Assembly: GCA_032622095.1 (NCBI GenBank)
Contig: CP136061.1
Span: 21,146,991 to 21,210,990 of the forward strand
DNA length: 64,000 bases
Direction of reading: 5' to 3'
Source: Siphonodentalium dalli
Lineage: Eukaryota; Mollusca; Scaphopoda; Gadilida; Siphonodentaliidae
Shown: positions 33,607 through 44,431 of the stretch, piece by piece
Numbering within the stretch: the first letter of the stretch is position 1
Layout of the letters: each line of letters starts with the position of its first letter
The notes under the pieces: generated by a model
Database searches by the model: none
What the model was told of the DNA's origin: nothing
The model's input: the letters and a program-made list of their open reading frames with translations, nothing else
Translations under genes and position numbers: made by a program

Positions 33607-33996
33607 TTAACCCTTTACCCAACAGAAGGGCCCTGTGCCAATGCATTCTCTTATATATGCGAGTCGACCATAGGTCGCCTCGCATATATAAGAGAATGCA
33701 TTGGCTTAACACATTAAAAATTATAAAATTGTTAAAGAATGTAAGAAAAAATGGTAAAAAGTGTTTAAAAAAAGATTTTTTTTAGGCCAATGCATTCTCT
33801 TATATATGCGAGGCGACCTATGGTCGACTCGCATGTATAAGAGAATGCATTGGCACAGGGCATAACTGTAACTATCACAATGTGGTCAAGGAGCCGGTTC
33901 CAATGATATCCATGTTGTATGGTTCTATTGAGACAGACCGAAGATATTTTAGGCTGTTGAAGCTTTATTTGGCCGGTTTGTTGGGTAAAGGGTTAA
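33607..33996 (+). mobile_element. Family B four-hairpin TTAA MITE, copy 2
   Basis: Same organisation and orientation as 32524-32923, TTAA at 33607-33610 and 33993-33996. Differs by a shorter 'ggccggtttg' tail (one 10-bp repeat lost) and a 'catgtataag' change in hairpin 2. Confidence 0.88.
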
Positions 33997-34154
33997 GACA
34001 TTTTTTCTTTACTATTTTTGGAACAGACTGTCATGAATCTTTTGTGAGATCTCAGATAGAGTTATCCCCACTTGTTACACTATAGATGTTTTTGCAAGCC
34101 TAAAATGTCCCAAATTGATTGTATGTATTATACCAGAACATTTGAAATAAAATC

Positions 34155-34204
34155 AATATTAATCAATAGTAGAGCACAGGGCCCTTCTGTTGGGTAAAGG
34201 GTTA
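34155..34204 (-). repeat. Terminal fragment of family B at a duplication junction
   Basis: Only 'cacagggcccttctgttggg' to TTAA is present, flanked on both sides by 'ttaatcaatagtaga'. The same flank follows the complete copy ending at 34683, so this fragment marks a tandem duplication junction rather than an independent insertion. Confidence 0.65.
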
Positions 34205-34298
34205 ATCAATAGTAGAACTTCTGGACAGGGTCTTCGATTCATATTTTTTATTTTATATCTAGGAAACTAAACAAATTTGTTATAGGAAGAGACCATCT
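34205..34298 (+). repeat. Duplicated flank, copy 1
   Basis: 'cttctggacagggtcttcga' through 'accatcttta' is repeated at about 34690-34780 and, more diverged, at 14330-14420. It is the duplicated segment between the fragment at 34155-34204 and the MITE at 34299. Confidence 0.65.
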
Positions 34299-34683
34299 TT
34301 AACCCTTTACCCAACAAACCGGCCAAAACCGATCAAATAAAGCTTCAACAGCCTAAAATATCTTCGGTCTGTCTCACTAACACCATACAAATATGGATAT
34401 CATTGGAACCGGCTCCTTGACCACATTGTGATAGTTACAGTTATGCCCTGTGCCAATGCATTCTCTTATATATGCGAGTCGACCATTGGTCGCCTCGCAT
34501 ATATAAGAGAATGCATTGGCCTTTAACACTTTTTACCATTTTTTCTTACATTCTTTAACAATTTTATAATTTTTAATGTGTTAAGCCAATGCATTCTCTT
34601 ATATATGCGAGGCGACCTATGGTCGACTCGCATATATAAGAGAATGCATTGGCACAGGGCCCTTCTGTTGGGTAAAGGGTTAA
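34299..34683 (-). mobile_element. Family B four-hairpin TTAA MITE, copy 3 (reverse)
   Basis: TTAA at 34299-34302 and 34680-34683; the 'aaaccggcc' end comes first. Both hairpins are present; the A/T-rich spacer is about 15 bp shorter than in copy 1. Confidence 0.88.
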
Positions 34684-34782
34684 TCAATAGTAGAGCTTCT
34701 GGACAGGGTCTTCGATTCATATTTTGTATTTTATATCTAGGAAACTATATCAAATTTGTTATCGGAAGATACCATCTTTAAG

Positions 34783-35116
34783 CTACCAGTACCGGGTATT
34801 CAATAATATTGCATCCTAATCATTTAATAGAGTTATCTCTCTTAGGCTGCATTGTCTATTAACTGCTGTACACACGTTGCAGGTATTTTGCACCCTACTC
34901 TAGTCTATATACATGTACCTACATCTATTAAGGTACCAGTCTGGAGGGTGAACTGGGGGACATTTTCTCCCTAAAATGTCCCACTTCTGCCTATTTTTGT
35001 TCCAGGGAGAAGAGACTTCTCTATCATATACCAGTTTGCATACATGCTCTAACAGCATATGTGTATTCAAAGTATATTTATTGATTATAATGGTGTTTTT
35101 ACTAGTACTCACTAGG
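34783..35116. other. Unassigned stretch
   Basis: No gene or element ends; 'tacatgtacc' tract near 34910. Confidence 0.35.
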
Positions 35117-35118
35117 TA

Positions 35119-35262
35119 CAGTAATGCCCTAAGTAATCAACTCCTTAACCACAGCACAATTATGGGTAACTTTTCAGGATTTAGTCGGAAATATGGCTTG
35201 TTGCCATTCATCGGAAAGCTCTCGGGGGGGGGGGGGGGGGGGGGGGGAGATTTCCGATGGGT
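35119..35262. mobile_element. Foldback A MITE, copy 2, truncated at a G24 tract
   Basis: Left arm from CAGTAATGCCCTAAGTAATC is complete. The hairpin loop position is occupied by a run of 24 G (35224-35247), after which only 'agatttccgatg' of the right arm remains. TA precedes the left end. Truncation at the loop suggests replication or repair trouble at the G tract. Confidence 0.75.
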
Positions 35263-35309
35263 TAATCGCGTGATAGTTAAAGAGCGGTCGTATCCGCAGT
35301 GTCGTTGAT

Positions 35310-35375
35310 AAAGAGCGTGTATGTGTCCAGACATGAGCGTGTTGTGTCTGTGTACAGACATGAGTGTGTTGTGTG
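35310..35375 (+). repeat. Two-copy repeat, acagacatgagtgtgttgtg
   Basis: 'cagacatgagcgtgttgtgt' and 'cagacatgagtgtgttgtgt' in tandem, period about 28 bp. Confidence 0.7.
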
Positions 35376-35481
35376 ATTCTTATATATGTGTTCGTACTTA
35401 GGGGTTCCTGGGAATGGGGGAGTTTTCATCGTGTCAGTTTTTCCGCCCGAGGTGACCTTCACCTTGAAACAGGCAAATGAT

Positions 35482-35688
35482 CTAATATATATTTTGGGAC
35501 TTCTGTTTGTTTGTCTGTTAGCTATGACCGGGAAAAACTGCTGGACGGATTTCGACGAAATTTGATACCTACGGGTGATTTTGTCCGGGGAGTGTTTTGG
35601 ACGTTCAAATAGTGACTCCGACCTGACCTTGACCTTCAAAATTGTCAATTCAAGGTCAAAGCCCGGACGAAGTCGGGTCACCTGCTAG
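35482..35688 (+). mobile_element. Short non-autonomous Helitron, copy 1
   Basis: Starts TCTAATATATATTTTGG and ends in CTAG at 35688, preceded about 10 bp upstream by the hairpin GCCCGGACGAAGTCGGG. Inserted between A and T (left neighbour a, right neighbour t). TC start, 3' hairpin, CTAG end and A|T target are the canonical Helitron features. Interior shares 'gctggacgg' and 'aaatttgat' type phrases with copy 2 at 53870-55128. Confidence 0.8.
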
Positions 35689-36332
35689 TGGTTTTATAAA
35701 TGGACTCCTGCAATTTTTTAATTTTTTTTTAAACCTTTCATCCATAGGTAATATAATATTGTAGTCATGGTGCCATGGAATATGGTAGATCAATGTGTAG
35801 TGAAAATAAGCCAAGTATTAAGCATTGGAGAAAAGCATGTTGTCCCTTGAATTAATTCACTCTTCAGTAAGATCTCAACCAATGTTGAGCTTAATAACCC
35901 ACTTATTTTTGCTTTTGGGATTGGCAAAACTATAAATATTCACATTGACACTCTAACAGGTAAATATATAGACTAGCTTTCTGGAGTAAATTGAAAAAAA
36001 AAATTGAGGCAGGCAAGAAAATCTCAGCCAGGCAGGGTATCGGAAATAAAGAGGCTTTTTTTTTTTGGCCTAATACATGTCAGACCATAGGAGTATGATG
36101 TTGGGGTGTAAATTAACTTGAATAACTTCTCCCTGAGAATGGTCTGTTCTCCCAAATAACCAAACAAGGAGAAGTGACTTCTCCAAATTAGAAACCTCTA
36201 AGTTGGTCCCTGCATCTATTTGGTAATGGTTCATGTTCAAGGTTTGTTCATTTTCCAGTGTTTATGTTGATCTAATATAAATGTAGATTCAGTCAAAAGA
36301 TCTTTTTATCCACTGATTTTCATCTTGATTAC
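35689..36332. other. Unassigned stretch
   Basis: AT-rich; homopolymer tracts near 35720, 35995 and 36057. No gene. Confidence 0.4.
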
Positions 36333-36450
36333 TAGTCCAAGTCTTCTCGTACTAAAACCGGCTAAGATATTGGGATGGAGGTGCCGGTCTTTAACAGCAA
36401 ATCGCCATCCCAATATCTTAGCTGGTTTTAGTACAAGAAGACTTGGACTA
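36333..36450. repeat. 118-bp foldback, AGTCCAAGTCTTCT ends
   Basis: Arms 'agtccaagtcttct...gatattgggatgg' and 'ccatcccaatatc...agaagacttggact' are near-perfect complements around a loop of about 28 bp. Flanks 'act' on both sides could be a 3-bp duplication (PIF/Harbinger-like), but this is weak. Confidence 0.7.
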
Positions 36451-36949
36451 CTTGATTACCTGTACTTTGCTGCTATATAAATCATTTTGATATTCAGCTT
36501 GTTACGATAATAAGTTCAGCTATCAAACTTTTCAGACTCGAAAGCATCAACATTTGTTTAATATGTTGATATAAAAAGCTCTCTTACGGGGTGTCATTGT
36601 GTGATTGCTGTACAAATACAAAATGTGGCCTTTACGAATTGGAATATGTTTCCATATAAATACATTATCAGATATCAACTCAGAATTATATAACCTGTGT
36701 TATTTTTTCAATGCTATAAAATTCCACATCAGAACTTCAATAAGTTTTCATGTTTTAACTGGTGGAATATGATCTCAATGGTAAGAGTATAGTTTCATGG
36801 CATGATCTACCATGTACTCAGTCAACTATGGTATTTCTATTTCAGAAAATGGTAGCTGTTTAATGAAGATTTTGGGCCTGTTCTCTCAAGGTGAGTGTTT
36901 GTTTATTTGATATCTTTCAGGACCTCATAGCTGAGGTGTGGTAGAGGAC
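36451..36949. other. Unassigned stretch
   Basis: No gene. Ends at the target duplication of the hAT element at 36950. Confidence 0.35.
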
Positions 36950-38061
36950 TAGCGCTGGGCGGTATTGAAGCATAAAAATATGGAGGTAATTCTAAAATCA
37001 CACCACAGTATACCTTATTACCGATTATTTCAACTATTCCCTTAAAATCCCATTGAGAACTTGAGTGCCAGTGGTGATCGTTTGGTGCATAAGTCAACTG
37101 TTTTTTTTTTCACCCAACACTCCGTTATATAAAATTATGGATTACCTTTAGTGACAATGTACTATAGTCTATTTGTCTGCACACATGGATTCAGTACAAG
37201 GTACGCTGATCCCAAATACAGGTAATAATTGCGAAGTCTGATACATCCAAAAGCTTTGAAAATAACTCCCCAGTGACTCACACAGAGCACGTGCTGTGAC
37301 ATTGGATATTGGAATGTTCCGCTGAGTGTGAAAAAGCATAATACTTTTATTAAATGCCGGGGAAAAAGATGTATTTTACTTATAGAACTATTATTCACTT
37401 CCCAGTTGAATAATTATAAATCATACATTTAAATCCACATTTATGAATGTGATCAATCATTCCCACTCAAAACACCCCAGGAAATAGTGAGCTATCCCAC
37501 GGTTTCAGTAGATTAAAAATAGCATAATGATGCAAGTATAAATTGCAATATAATATTGGGCTGCATTTTCAATAAATTATACCAGAAGTCTTGTAATACT
37601 AGTATATTCGTGGGCGACCTAATAATTTCTAAAGTCGCAAAACTTAGTCTAGGAGCTACTCCAGCCCAATTTACAACGCCCCCACATATCTCCTTAACAC
37701 TTACTCGGTGCCTGTGGTTCTGTTTTCAGCAAAATAGGGTGTAAAGAAACAAAGTTTCTTCGTATTCCAATAAAGGTAAACCACAATGCACCCGGTAACA
37801 GGCTGATATGACCTGTAACCGTGATCATACAGTCTTCAAGTTTTACCGATTATGAAAAAAATGACGATAACGGAATTGAAAATCTTACCCATTATAATCA
37901 GTATACCGAAATACAGTAATGCCCTAAGTAATCAACTCCCCGAGAGCTTTCCGATGAATGGCAACAAGCCATATTTCCGACTAAATCCTGAAAAGTTACC
38001 CATAATTCTGCTGTGGTTAAGGAGTCGATTACTTAGGGCATTACTGTACCACTCAGCACTA
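36950..38061. mobile_element. hAT-like element (TAGCGCTGGGCGGTATT ends) holding a foldback A
   Basis: Left end TAGCGCTGGGCGGTATT and right end AATACCACTCAGCACTA are inverted once the nested foldback (37914-38046) is removed. Flanks tagaggac (36942-36949) and tggaggac (38062-38069) form an 8-bp duplication with one change. Interior of about 960 bp has no transposase frame. Confidence 0.7.
37914..38046. mobile_element. Foldback A MITE, copy 3, left arm mostly deleted
   Basis: TA-CAGTAATGCCCTAAGTAATC at the left, then directly 'cccgagagctttccgatgaa' and a full right arm to CATTACTG-TA. The loss of most of the left arm removes the hairpin. Inserted within the right TIR of the hAT element, at 'aaaTA|ccactc'. 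Confidence 0.82.
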
Positions 38062-38217
38062 TGGAGGACAGAACCATTTTCTGATACAAGCAGATACAGG
38101 TGTGGCCAAAGAAAATTAAATGCCTGACCATTTGGGGTCAGAAAATATTGGGGTTGGCAGGTAGGCTTAAAATTTTATTTTATTTTAATAAAATTTTAAT
38201 TCACCCTCTGATAATTT

Positions 38218-38446
38218 AGCCTTGAAATAGTGTGTCTGTCATTTGCAGAATGAGGTCCCCACTCTCCCAGAGGCTGAATTTAGTGATGCTACCACACACA
38301 GCGGCTAACATCGCCAAATTCACCCTTTGGGACCTCATTCTGCTTTGGCCTAATCTTCTGGGAAGTATCTATAGTCTAGTCTCAAATAACATTGTTTATT
38401 AGATACTTTTTCCCTTCTGGTCAGTTTCTATATATATATCCCTAAT
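38218..38446 (+). mobile_element. Family E element, left half only
   Basis: Begins 'agccttgaaatagtgtgtct', followed by one foldback TIR ('gaatgaggtcccc...gggacctcattctgc') and the 'tcttctgggaagtatctata' stretch. The right TIR is absent. See 41886-42325 for a complete copy. Confidence 0.65.
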
Positions 38447-38762
38447 TAACAGGGCGTCTCGAAACAGTGCGCGGAACTGCGCTGTAGAAATAAAACAGTT
38501 AGTATGCACGTGTTGCAGGTGGGGGTTTGAGAAAACTTACTGTGTGGTATCGGATTAGTTAGTAGCCACGGGTGTGTCGAAATACCAAGCAGAACCAAGC
38601 TGAGGGAAAATAAGGCAGAACATGACATTTAAAGCATGTTTTGTGCTGGATAATGAAGAAATAAAACAAAATAATGCAACATGGTGTCATTTTATTTGAG
38701 TTTTGAGTGTAAATCTATAGTAAACAGTGCGGCGATCACGAAAACTTCAGCTTGGAGTACTG
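38447..38762. other. Unassigned stretch
   Basis: No gene or element ends. Confidence 0.35.
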
Positions 38763-39163
38763 TTAACCCTTTACCCAACAAACCGGCCAAAACCGGCCAA
38801 ATAAAGCTTCAACAGCCTAAAATATCTTCCGTCTGTCTCAATAGAACCATACAAATATGGATATCATTGGAACCGGCTCATTGACCACATTGTGATAGTT
38901 ACAGTTATGCTCTGTGCCAATGCATTCTCTTATATATGCGAGTCGACCATAGGTCGCCTCGCATATATAAGAGAATGCATTGGCCTAAAAACAATTCTTT
39001 TTTTAACACTTTTTACCATTTTTTCTTACATTCTTTAACAATTTTATAATTTTTAATGTGTTAAGCCAATGCATTCTCTTATATATGCGAGGCGACCTAT
39101 GGTCGACTCGCATATATAAGAGAATGCATTGGCACAGGGCCCTTCTGTTGGGTAAAGGGTTAA
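38763..39163 (-). mobile_element. Family B four-hairpin TTAA MITE, copy 4 (reverse)
   Basis: TTAA at 38763-38766 and 39160-39163, 'aaaccggccaaaaccggcca' end first. Full length (401 bp with duplications), both hairpins intact. Confidence 0.88.
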
Positions 39164-40004
39164 TAGAGTCTGTTCATGTGGACAATTACGAAACAACATG
39201 TGAGATATGTGCGGATTTAAAACTAAATGCACGTATAGCCTGAAGATACAAACATGTAAATAAAGAAGTTATGGAACCATGTCGCCAAGTATGTTACAGC
39301 AACCATATGAGACACAAGCTCAGAAAAACACAATTTGTGTGGAATTTTTACATGATGGGAATAATTTTCGGCAGATTCTAAGTGGAATGAGTTTAAATAT
39401 TTTTAGGGGAAAAAGGGAGCTAAGTCTCCATAAAAAATCAGCAGATCTGAACCACATTCAAAGTTGACTTGAACAATGTGATGGATATTCCTGATGTCAA
39501 GTATAGTTGGGATCAGTTGATATTAATTAGAATTATCCGGACAGCACGAGAATGACAAGTCTGACAAGAATCGGACGTACACACGAACGGACGCGCGATT
39601 AGAATAGTTCTCCAAATAAACAGGAAAGTGAGGTTTTATCACAAATAAATATGTTTCACTTTCTCTCCTTATGCAGGCAATTTATAATTTTAAAATGAAC
39701 ATCTGTCTGCTCCTTTTATCGAGCTACATGTTCTGGTATATTTAATAGCCTTTCTTGAAGGCCCGATCACGATTTTATCACTTCGATTTTGTCATCGGGA
39801 CCAGACCTATTAAGTTTTGAAAATGTCAATCCGTGAGATTTTTGCGGGAGGTATGCCCAAAAATGTTCATGTTCCAAAAATAATTTTTATGATGAAGATT
39901 GCATAGTTTTTATGAGTTTCTATTTTATAAATATATAGACCTAAATAAAATGGCAATGAATGTCCTGTTGGTAATTGTAATAGAGCTGCTCTGTGTGGGA
40001 GATA
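39164..40004. other. Unassigned stretch
   Basis: Inverted words 'cccgatcacg' and 'catcggga' at about 39763-39802. No gene. Confidence 0.35.
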
Positions 40005-40327
40005 CCACCATTTATTGAAAAGAAAGAAGCAGATCACACTTCGTAAAAATACTCAGAATTCCAACGGATACAGCCAGATATGCGCCAAACCGAAAGTACA
40101 ACATCGTAATAAACGACAAAATGGACTCGTCTTACGGTTTAACCCACAAAAGAAATGCACACATTCCACCATTTATTAACAAATTTTAAGAAGCAGAAAC
40201 TTTGTTTAAAGTTAGTCAAAACGAACCCGAGTTACACAGGTTACAACCGGACATGTATGCGTGAAACCGAAAGTACAAAATGACCCGTCTTAAAAGTTTT
40301 ACCCGCAAAATAAAAGACACATTCCGT
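40005..40327 (+). repeat. Diverged 161-bp tandem duplication
   Basis: 'ccaccatttatt', 'aagaagcaga', 'aaaccgaaagtacaa' and 'cgtctta' each occur twice at 161-bp spacing. Confidence 0.65.
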
Positions 40328-40375
40328 TCTCAATGCATACCACTATCAGTGAACTTAAATCATAAAGTATCCATT

Positions 40376-40546
40376 ACTTATGTTCATCAATGGGGCCTCA
40401 CAATACAGCTGCACACTTGTGATTAAACGTATTGTTTTATTTCGTCTGCAATTCATGCCACTAATCCGACTTACTAAGAAATGTTCATCAATGAGGCCTA
40501 ACAATACAGAACTTTGCACACTTGTGATTATACGTATTGTTTACTA
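40376..40546 (+). repeat. Diverged 101-bp tandem duplication
   Basis: 'tgttcatcaatg', 'ggcct', 'acaatacag' and 'gcacacttgtgatta' repeat at about 101-bp spacing. Confidence 0.65.
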
Positions 40547-41250
40547 AAACAACACCCTTTATACGTGTGGCTTCACCAGAGTGTGAAAATCAATTAATAT
40601 CAGTCACAGTTCACCACTGATCAGTCTTCAATCAAAAGTTACCGACGGTACATTCTGTGAATGTTAATGTGTGGGTATTTACGGGACCGGAAATAAGGAA
40701 GTCACTGTCATTTGGGGAATTCCCGCAAATGCACGAATTTAAAAAATAAAAAAACTTCGTTTTGGGATTTTCAATGTGGTGTTTTGACGAATCCGTGAGA
40801 AATTGGGGGTTATCCCGTGTTTGTGGAATTGCCATGGAAATCCGTGAGTCTCACGGAGAATCCGTGGAACTTAACAGCTCTGATCGGGACACTCTTTTTT
40901 TGAAACCTTGTATGATTACATATTACTACCAAAGGTCCCTGAATTATTATTGCTAAGCCAGCTAATCCATGATGGCACATTGGTAATTAATCAACAACAA
41001 AGGCTACCATTACACTGAGGTTAATTAATTATCACCTGTCGCTGATGCACCAAGCAGTAGTCCTATCGGTAAATAACAAAATAAAATCAGAAATAAAATC
41101 ACGCCATATGGTCAATTACTAGTATGTTGCTTATTTTGTTTTATTTCTCCATTATAGACTTCAAAACATGTTTTGTTCAAAATCGACCATAATCAAGATG
41201 GTTATTCACTTCAATTCAGAAACACCAGCGCAGGCGTTATTATATTTTTC
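40547..41250. other. Unassigned stretch
   Basis: Contains 'ccgtgagtctcacgg' (about 40842-40856), a 15-bp palindrome. No gene. Confidence 0.35.
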
Positions 41251-41346
41251 AAAAATATATGTGTTCTTGAATGTTTCATACACACACTGTTATACACTAC
41301 AAAATATATAGTGTATAAAAATATATGTGTTCTTGAATGTTTCATA
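41251..41346 (+). repeat. 66-bp tandem duplication
   Basis: The 30-bp stretch starting 'aaaaatatatgtgttcttga' occurs at 41251 and 41317. Confidence 0.85.
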
Positions 41347-41378
41347 ACAAAGAGTTATGTCCCTTTGTTGGAATTTAA

Positions 41379-41501
41379 CAGCCCTCTTAATTCAGATTGT
41401 TTGGCTTCGGCAATCTGCTACGGCAACAGTATGCCGTGGCCCAGTTTGCTTCAGCAAATTGCTTCGGCAATGCTGATTGCCATAGCCAATTATGAAGGCT
41501 G
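41379..41501. mobile_element. Family H MITE, copy 1 (CAGCCC ends)
   Basis: 'cagccctcttaattcagatt' at the left, 'agccaattatgaaggctg' at the right. The interior consists of stacked 'ttcggcaat' and 'tacggcaac' words in both orientations. 89-90% alike by eye to 46610-46732. Possible 'tggaatta' duplication. Confidence 0.7.
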
Positions 41502-41885
41502 GAATTACCACGGGTGTATTTTGCCACACCTTACCAATGATACTGTTGATAATGTCTGTGACTGATATCACTTGTCGGCAAAGGAGAACAAATTCTGTCT
41601 AATTTTGATCCCAACTGTACTATATTTTTATCGTGAAGGAATCTGACCCCTTTTCCCAATTGGGAAGGATTAATCATTGTGCTTTAGTAGCAGTATTAAG
41701 TATCAGTATGCCCACCAGAAGGGCTCGTTTATATCCGGATCCGCATAACAATTAACAGAGATAGCTGTTGTTTCATATTAAGATTGTCATGTTATTTTAG
41801 TGAGTGCTTCTAATTCATAGTCTTCCTGGACATGAGCTTTATTGGCAGCAAGTCCCATAAACAAGAATATGAATTCTCATGCATA

Positions 41886-42325
41886 CAAGCCTGCAATAGC
41901 GTGTCTGTCATGTGCAGAATGAGGTCCCCAGAGGGTGAATATAGTGACGCTATCCCGCACAGTGGGCTAGCATCACTAAATTCACCCTCTTGGAACCTCA
42001 TTCTGCTTAGGCCCTCAACTGCTATGGTAGACCTAGGATAAGATTGAAGTTCCCCAGTTGAAGTTGGTGATGTTCACCCATTGGGCACCTCGATTATGCA
42101 TTTTATCTGTTGCAAATTAGGGGATATAGAAACTTCCCAGAAGGGAAAACTAAAAACAATGTTAATTTGATACTGTAGATACTTCCCAGAAGATGAGGCC
42201 TAAGCAGAATGAGGTCTCCAGAGGGTGAATTTGGTGATGCTAGCCCACTGTGCGGGATAGCATCACTAAATTCACCCTCTGGGGACCTCATTCTGCAAAT
42301 GACAGCCACGCTATTTGCAGACTTG
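41886..42325. mobile_element. Family E composite element, complete copy with perfect 8-bp TSD
   Basis: Starts CAAGCCTGCAATAGCGTGTC, ends with its complement. The 8-bp duplication catgcata is exact (41878-41885, 42326-42333), pointing to hAT-type mobilisation. Each end is itself a foldback: 'gaatgaggtccccagagggt' and its complement around a 'gctatcccgcacagtgggct' loop. Centre: 'acttcccagaag' and 'ttcacccattgggcacctcg'. Non-coding. Confidence 0.88.
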
Positions 42326-42596
42326 CATGCATAAAATGGCTGCCCGATCCTCACAAATAACAACACTTGCTATTGATCTAAGGGTGGCTTGGAGAGATAT
42401 TTTCAGCTCTTTTCTGTTTCAGCGAGTCATTCTATTTGATTAGTGGATGCAGATTCCCAAAGGTTAATGTCATTTTCTCATAGAAACCAATTATGTAAAA
42501 CATTTTCCAATAAACATGGGAGAATGATTGACATGAGCTGTCTCAGAAATTTATCAACAAACTTGTAACACTTTCTTCTTGCTTTAAACATCAAGA

Positions 42597-43042
42597 ACGA
42601 TTGCCATCGCCTCTCTTGTCTCCTTATAAATGGGCTGGAGAATGTGGCTTGGTATCATGCTTCAAATCGGATAACAAATCGGTATAATTACAGTAATGCC
42701 CTAAATAATCGACTCCTTAACCACAGCAGAATTATGGGTAATTTTTTCAGGATGCCATTCATCGGAAGCTCTCACTGAGAGCTTTCCGATGAATGGCAAC
42801 AAGCCATATTTCCGACAAAATCCTGAAAAATTACCCATAATTCTGCTGTGGTTAAGAAGTCGATTATTTAGGGCATTACTGTAATTACACTCACACTTGA
42901 AGATTGGGGAGTATACTGCTATTACTGGAATACATGCATCTGTCCATCCATCCGTCTGTCAAGCACCATTTTCATCGCCTCTCTAGTATCTTATAAATGG
43001 GCTGGAGAATGTTCTGTGGCTTGGTATCATGCTTCAATTCGG
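42597..43042 (+). repeat. 80-bp direct repeat flanking a foldback A
   Basis: 'atcgcctctcttgtctcctt' plus 'ataaatgggctggagaatgt' at 42609 recurs at 42972 with changes. The unit at 42597-42672 is followed by foldback A copy 4; the second at 42958-43042 leads into a family C fragment. Confidence 0.7.
42691..42881. mobile_element. Foldback A MITE, copy 4
   Basis: TA-CAGTAATGCCCTAAATAATC ... GGGCATTACTG-TA. Left arm lacks the 'ttagtcggaaatatggcttg' portion present in the right arm, so the hairpin is asymmetric. Confidence 0.85.
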
Positions 43043-43086
43043 ATCTTTAATGCTGCAGCAGCACGACTCGGTCATGAAAGGGTTAA
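43043..43086 (+). repeat. Family C right-end fragment
   Basis: 'atctttaatgctgcagcagc' through 'catgaaagggttaa' equals a family C terminus without the rest. It lies 22 bp before the complete copy at 43109. Confidence 0.55.
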
Positions 43087-43108
43087 ATTAACTACACTTC
43101 ATTATTTA

Positions 43109-43407
43109 TTAACCCTTTCATGACTGGAGCTTCCTGAAATTTTGGGAAAACCCTGTGCCAGTGCATTCTCTTATATATATGCGAGTCGACCATAGGGAGC
43201 CTGGCATATATAAGAGAATGCACTGGTTTACAAAGTCAAAGTAAATATTGTTAGGCCAATGCATACTATTGGCCTAACAATATTTACTTTGACTTTGTAA
43301 ACCAGAGCATTCTCTTATACATGCCAGGCTCCCTATGGTCGACTTGCATATATAAGAGAATGCACTGGCACAGGATTTTTAATGCTGAACCATCATGAAA
43401 GGCTTAA
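43109..43407. mobile_element. Family C hairpin TTAA MITE, copy 1
   Basis: TTAA at both ends, TIR CCCTTTCATGACTGGAG at the left and '...ccatcatgaaagg' at the right. Interior hairpins share the family B arm ('gcattctcttatatatatgc' then 'gagtcgacca'). The central 'aaagtcaaagtaaatattgt' is inverted about 'ccaatgcatactattgg'. The complete element is one large palindrome. Confidence 0.8.
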
Positions 43408-43463
43408 AGATGCTCTATCTCTCCTGGCAACACTTCCAACATTAATAAAAAAAATTCTATCGA

Positions 43464-43633
43464 CTGTAATGCCCTAGTAATCGACTGCTTAACCACAGCA
43501 GAATTATGGGTAACTTTTCTCAGGGAGAGCTTTCTTTCCGATGAATGGCAACAAGCCATATTTCCGACTAAATCCTGAAAAGTTACCCATAATTCTGCTG
43601 TGGTTAAGGAGTCAATTAATTAGGGCATTACTG
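43464..43633. mobile_element. Foldback A MITE, copy 5
   Basis: Left end CTGTAATGCCCTAGTAATCG (one inversion-like change of CAG), right end '...tagggcattactg' then TA. Left arm is shortened at 'gggtaacttttctcaggg'. Confidence 0.75.
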
Positions 43634-43916
43634 TAACTCGTTTGAGGCATCATTATTACCAAAATGCTAAACACTAAGGAGAAATATATATATTACACTT
43701 AAACGTGTTTTAAAAGGTAGATTTATAGTCATAGAACATACTTTATACACACATCACATCTGAACAGTACATTATTCTAAAAATAGCCACATTTTCTGTC
43801 CCAGTTTTCAGAAAAGAAATTTGAAAATTAAAAAGTTCCTGTCTTAGTAACAGAAGCTCTTGTTTGATGACAAGTCTATCTGACTCCAAATTATAAAAAA
43901 AATTATATTTATAGAA

Positions 43917-44387
43917 CAAGTCTGAGTTTAGTGTGTCTGTCATTTGCAAAAGAGGTTCCCAGAGGGTGAATTTAGTGATGCCAATCATGCTATCCCACAT
44001 AGCAGGCTAGTATCACCAAATTCACCCTCTGGGGACCTCATTATGCATGGTCTCATCTGCTATGGGAGACATAGACTCGGATTGAAGTTCCCAAATGGTG
44101 AATATTGTAATGTACACCCATTGGGAACCTTGATTATGCAATGTGTCGTCTGCCAATTTGGGGATATATAGAGAAACTAAACTTAAAAAAGAAATAGAAT
44201 CTATGTGAAGAAGTTTCTATAGAAATTTGATAATAAAGATACTTTCCAGAGAAGAAGAGACTTAAGTAGATTGAGGTCCCCAGAGCGTGAATTTAGTGAT
44301 GCTAGCCCACTATGCGATGTGGCGTCACTAAATTCACCCTCTGGGGACCTCATTCTGCAAATGAGAGGCACACTAAACTCAGGCTTG
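43917..44387. mobile_element. Family E composite element, copy with 7/8 TSD
   Basis: CAAGTCTGAGTTTAGTGTGT at the left and its complement at the right. Flanks ttatagaa (43909-43916) and atatagaa (44388-44395). Both foldback ends are present and the centre carries 'ttcccaaatggtgaatattg'. A subtype with 'gagtttagtg' instead of 'gcaaatagcg' in the TIR. Confidence 0.8.
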
Positions 44388-44431
44388 ATATAGAAGCCGC
44401 TTTACATTCACATTACTATATACAATGCAGT

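Noticed and set aside
36333-36450. PIF/Harbinger assignment of the 118-bp foldback from 3-bp 'act' flanks
   Set aside because: A 3-bp match is easily chance and does not fit the usual TWA target; left as an unclassified foldback.
41173-41565. 130-codon plus-strand ORF
   Set aside because: Consists of a 66-bp tandem duplication followed by family H MITE sequence.
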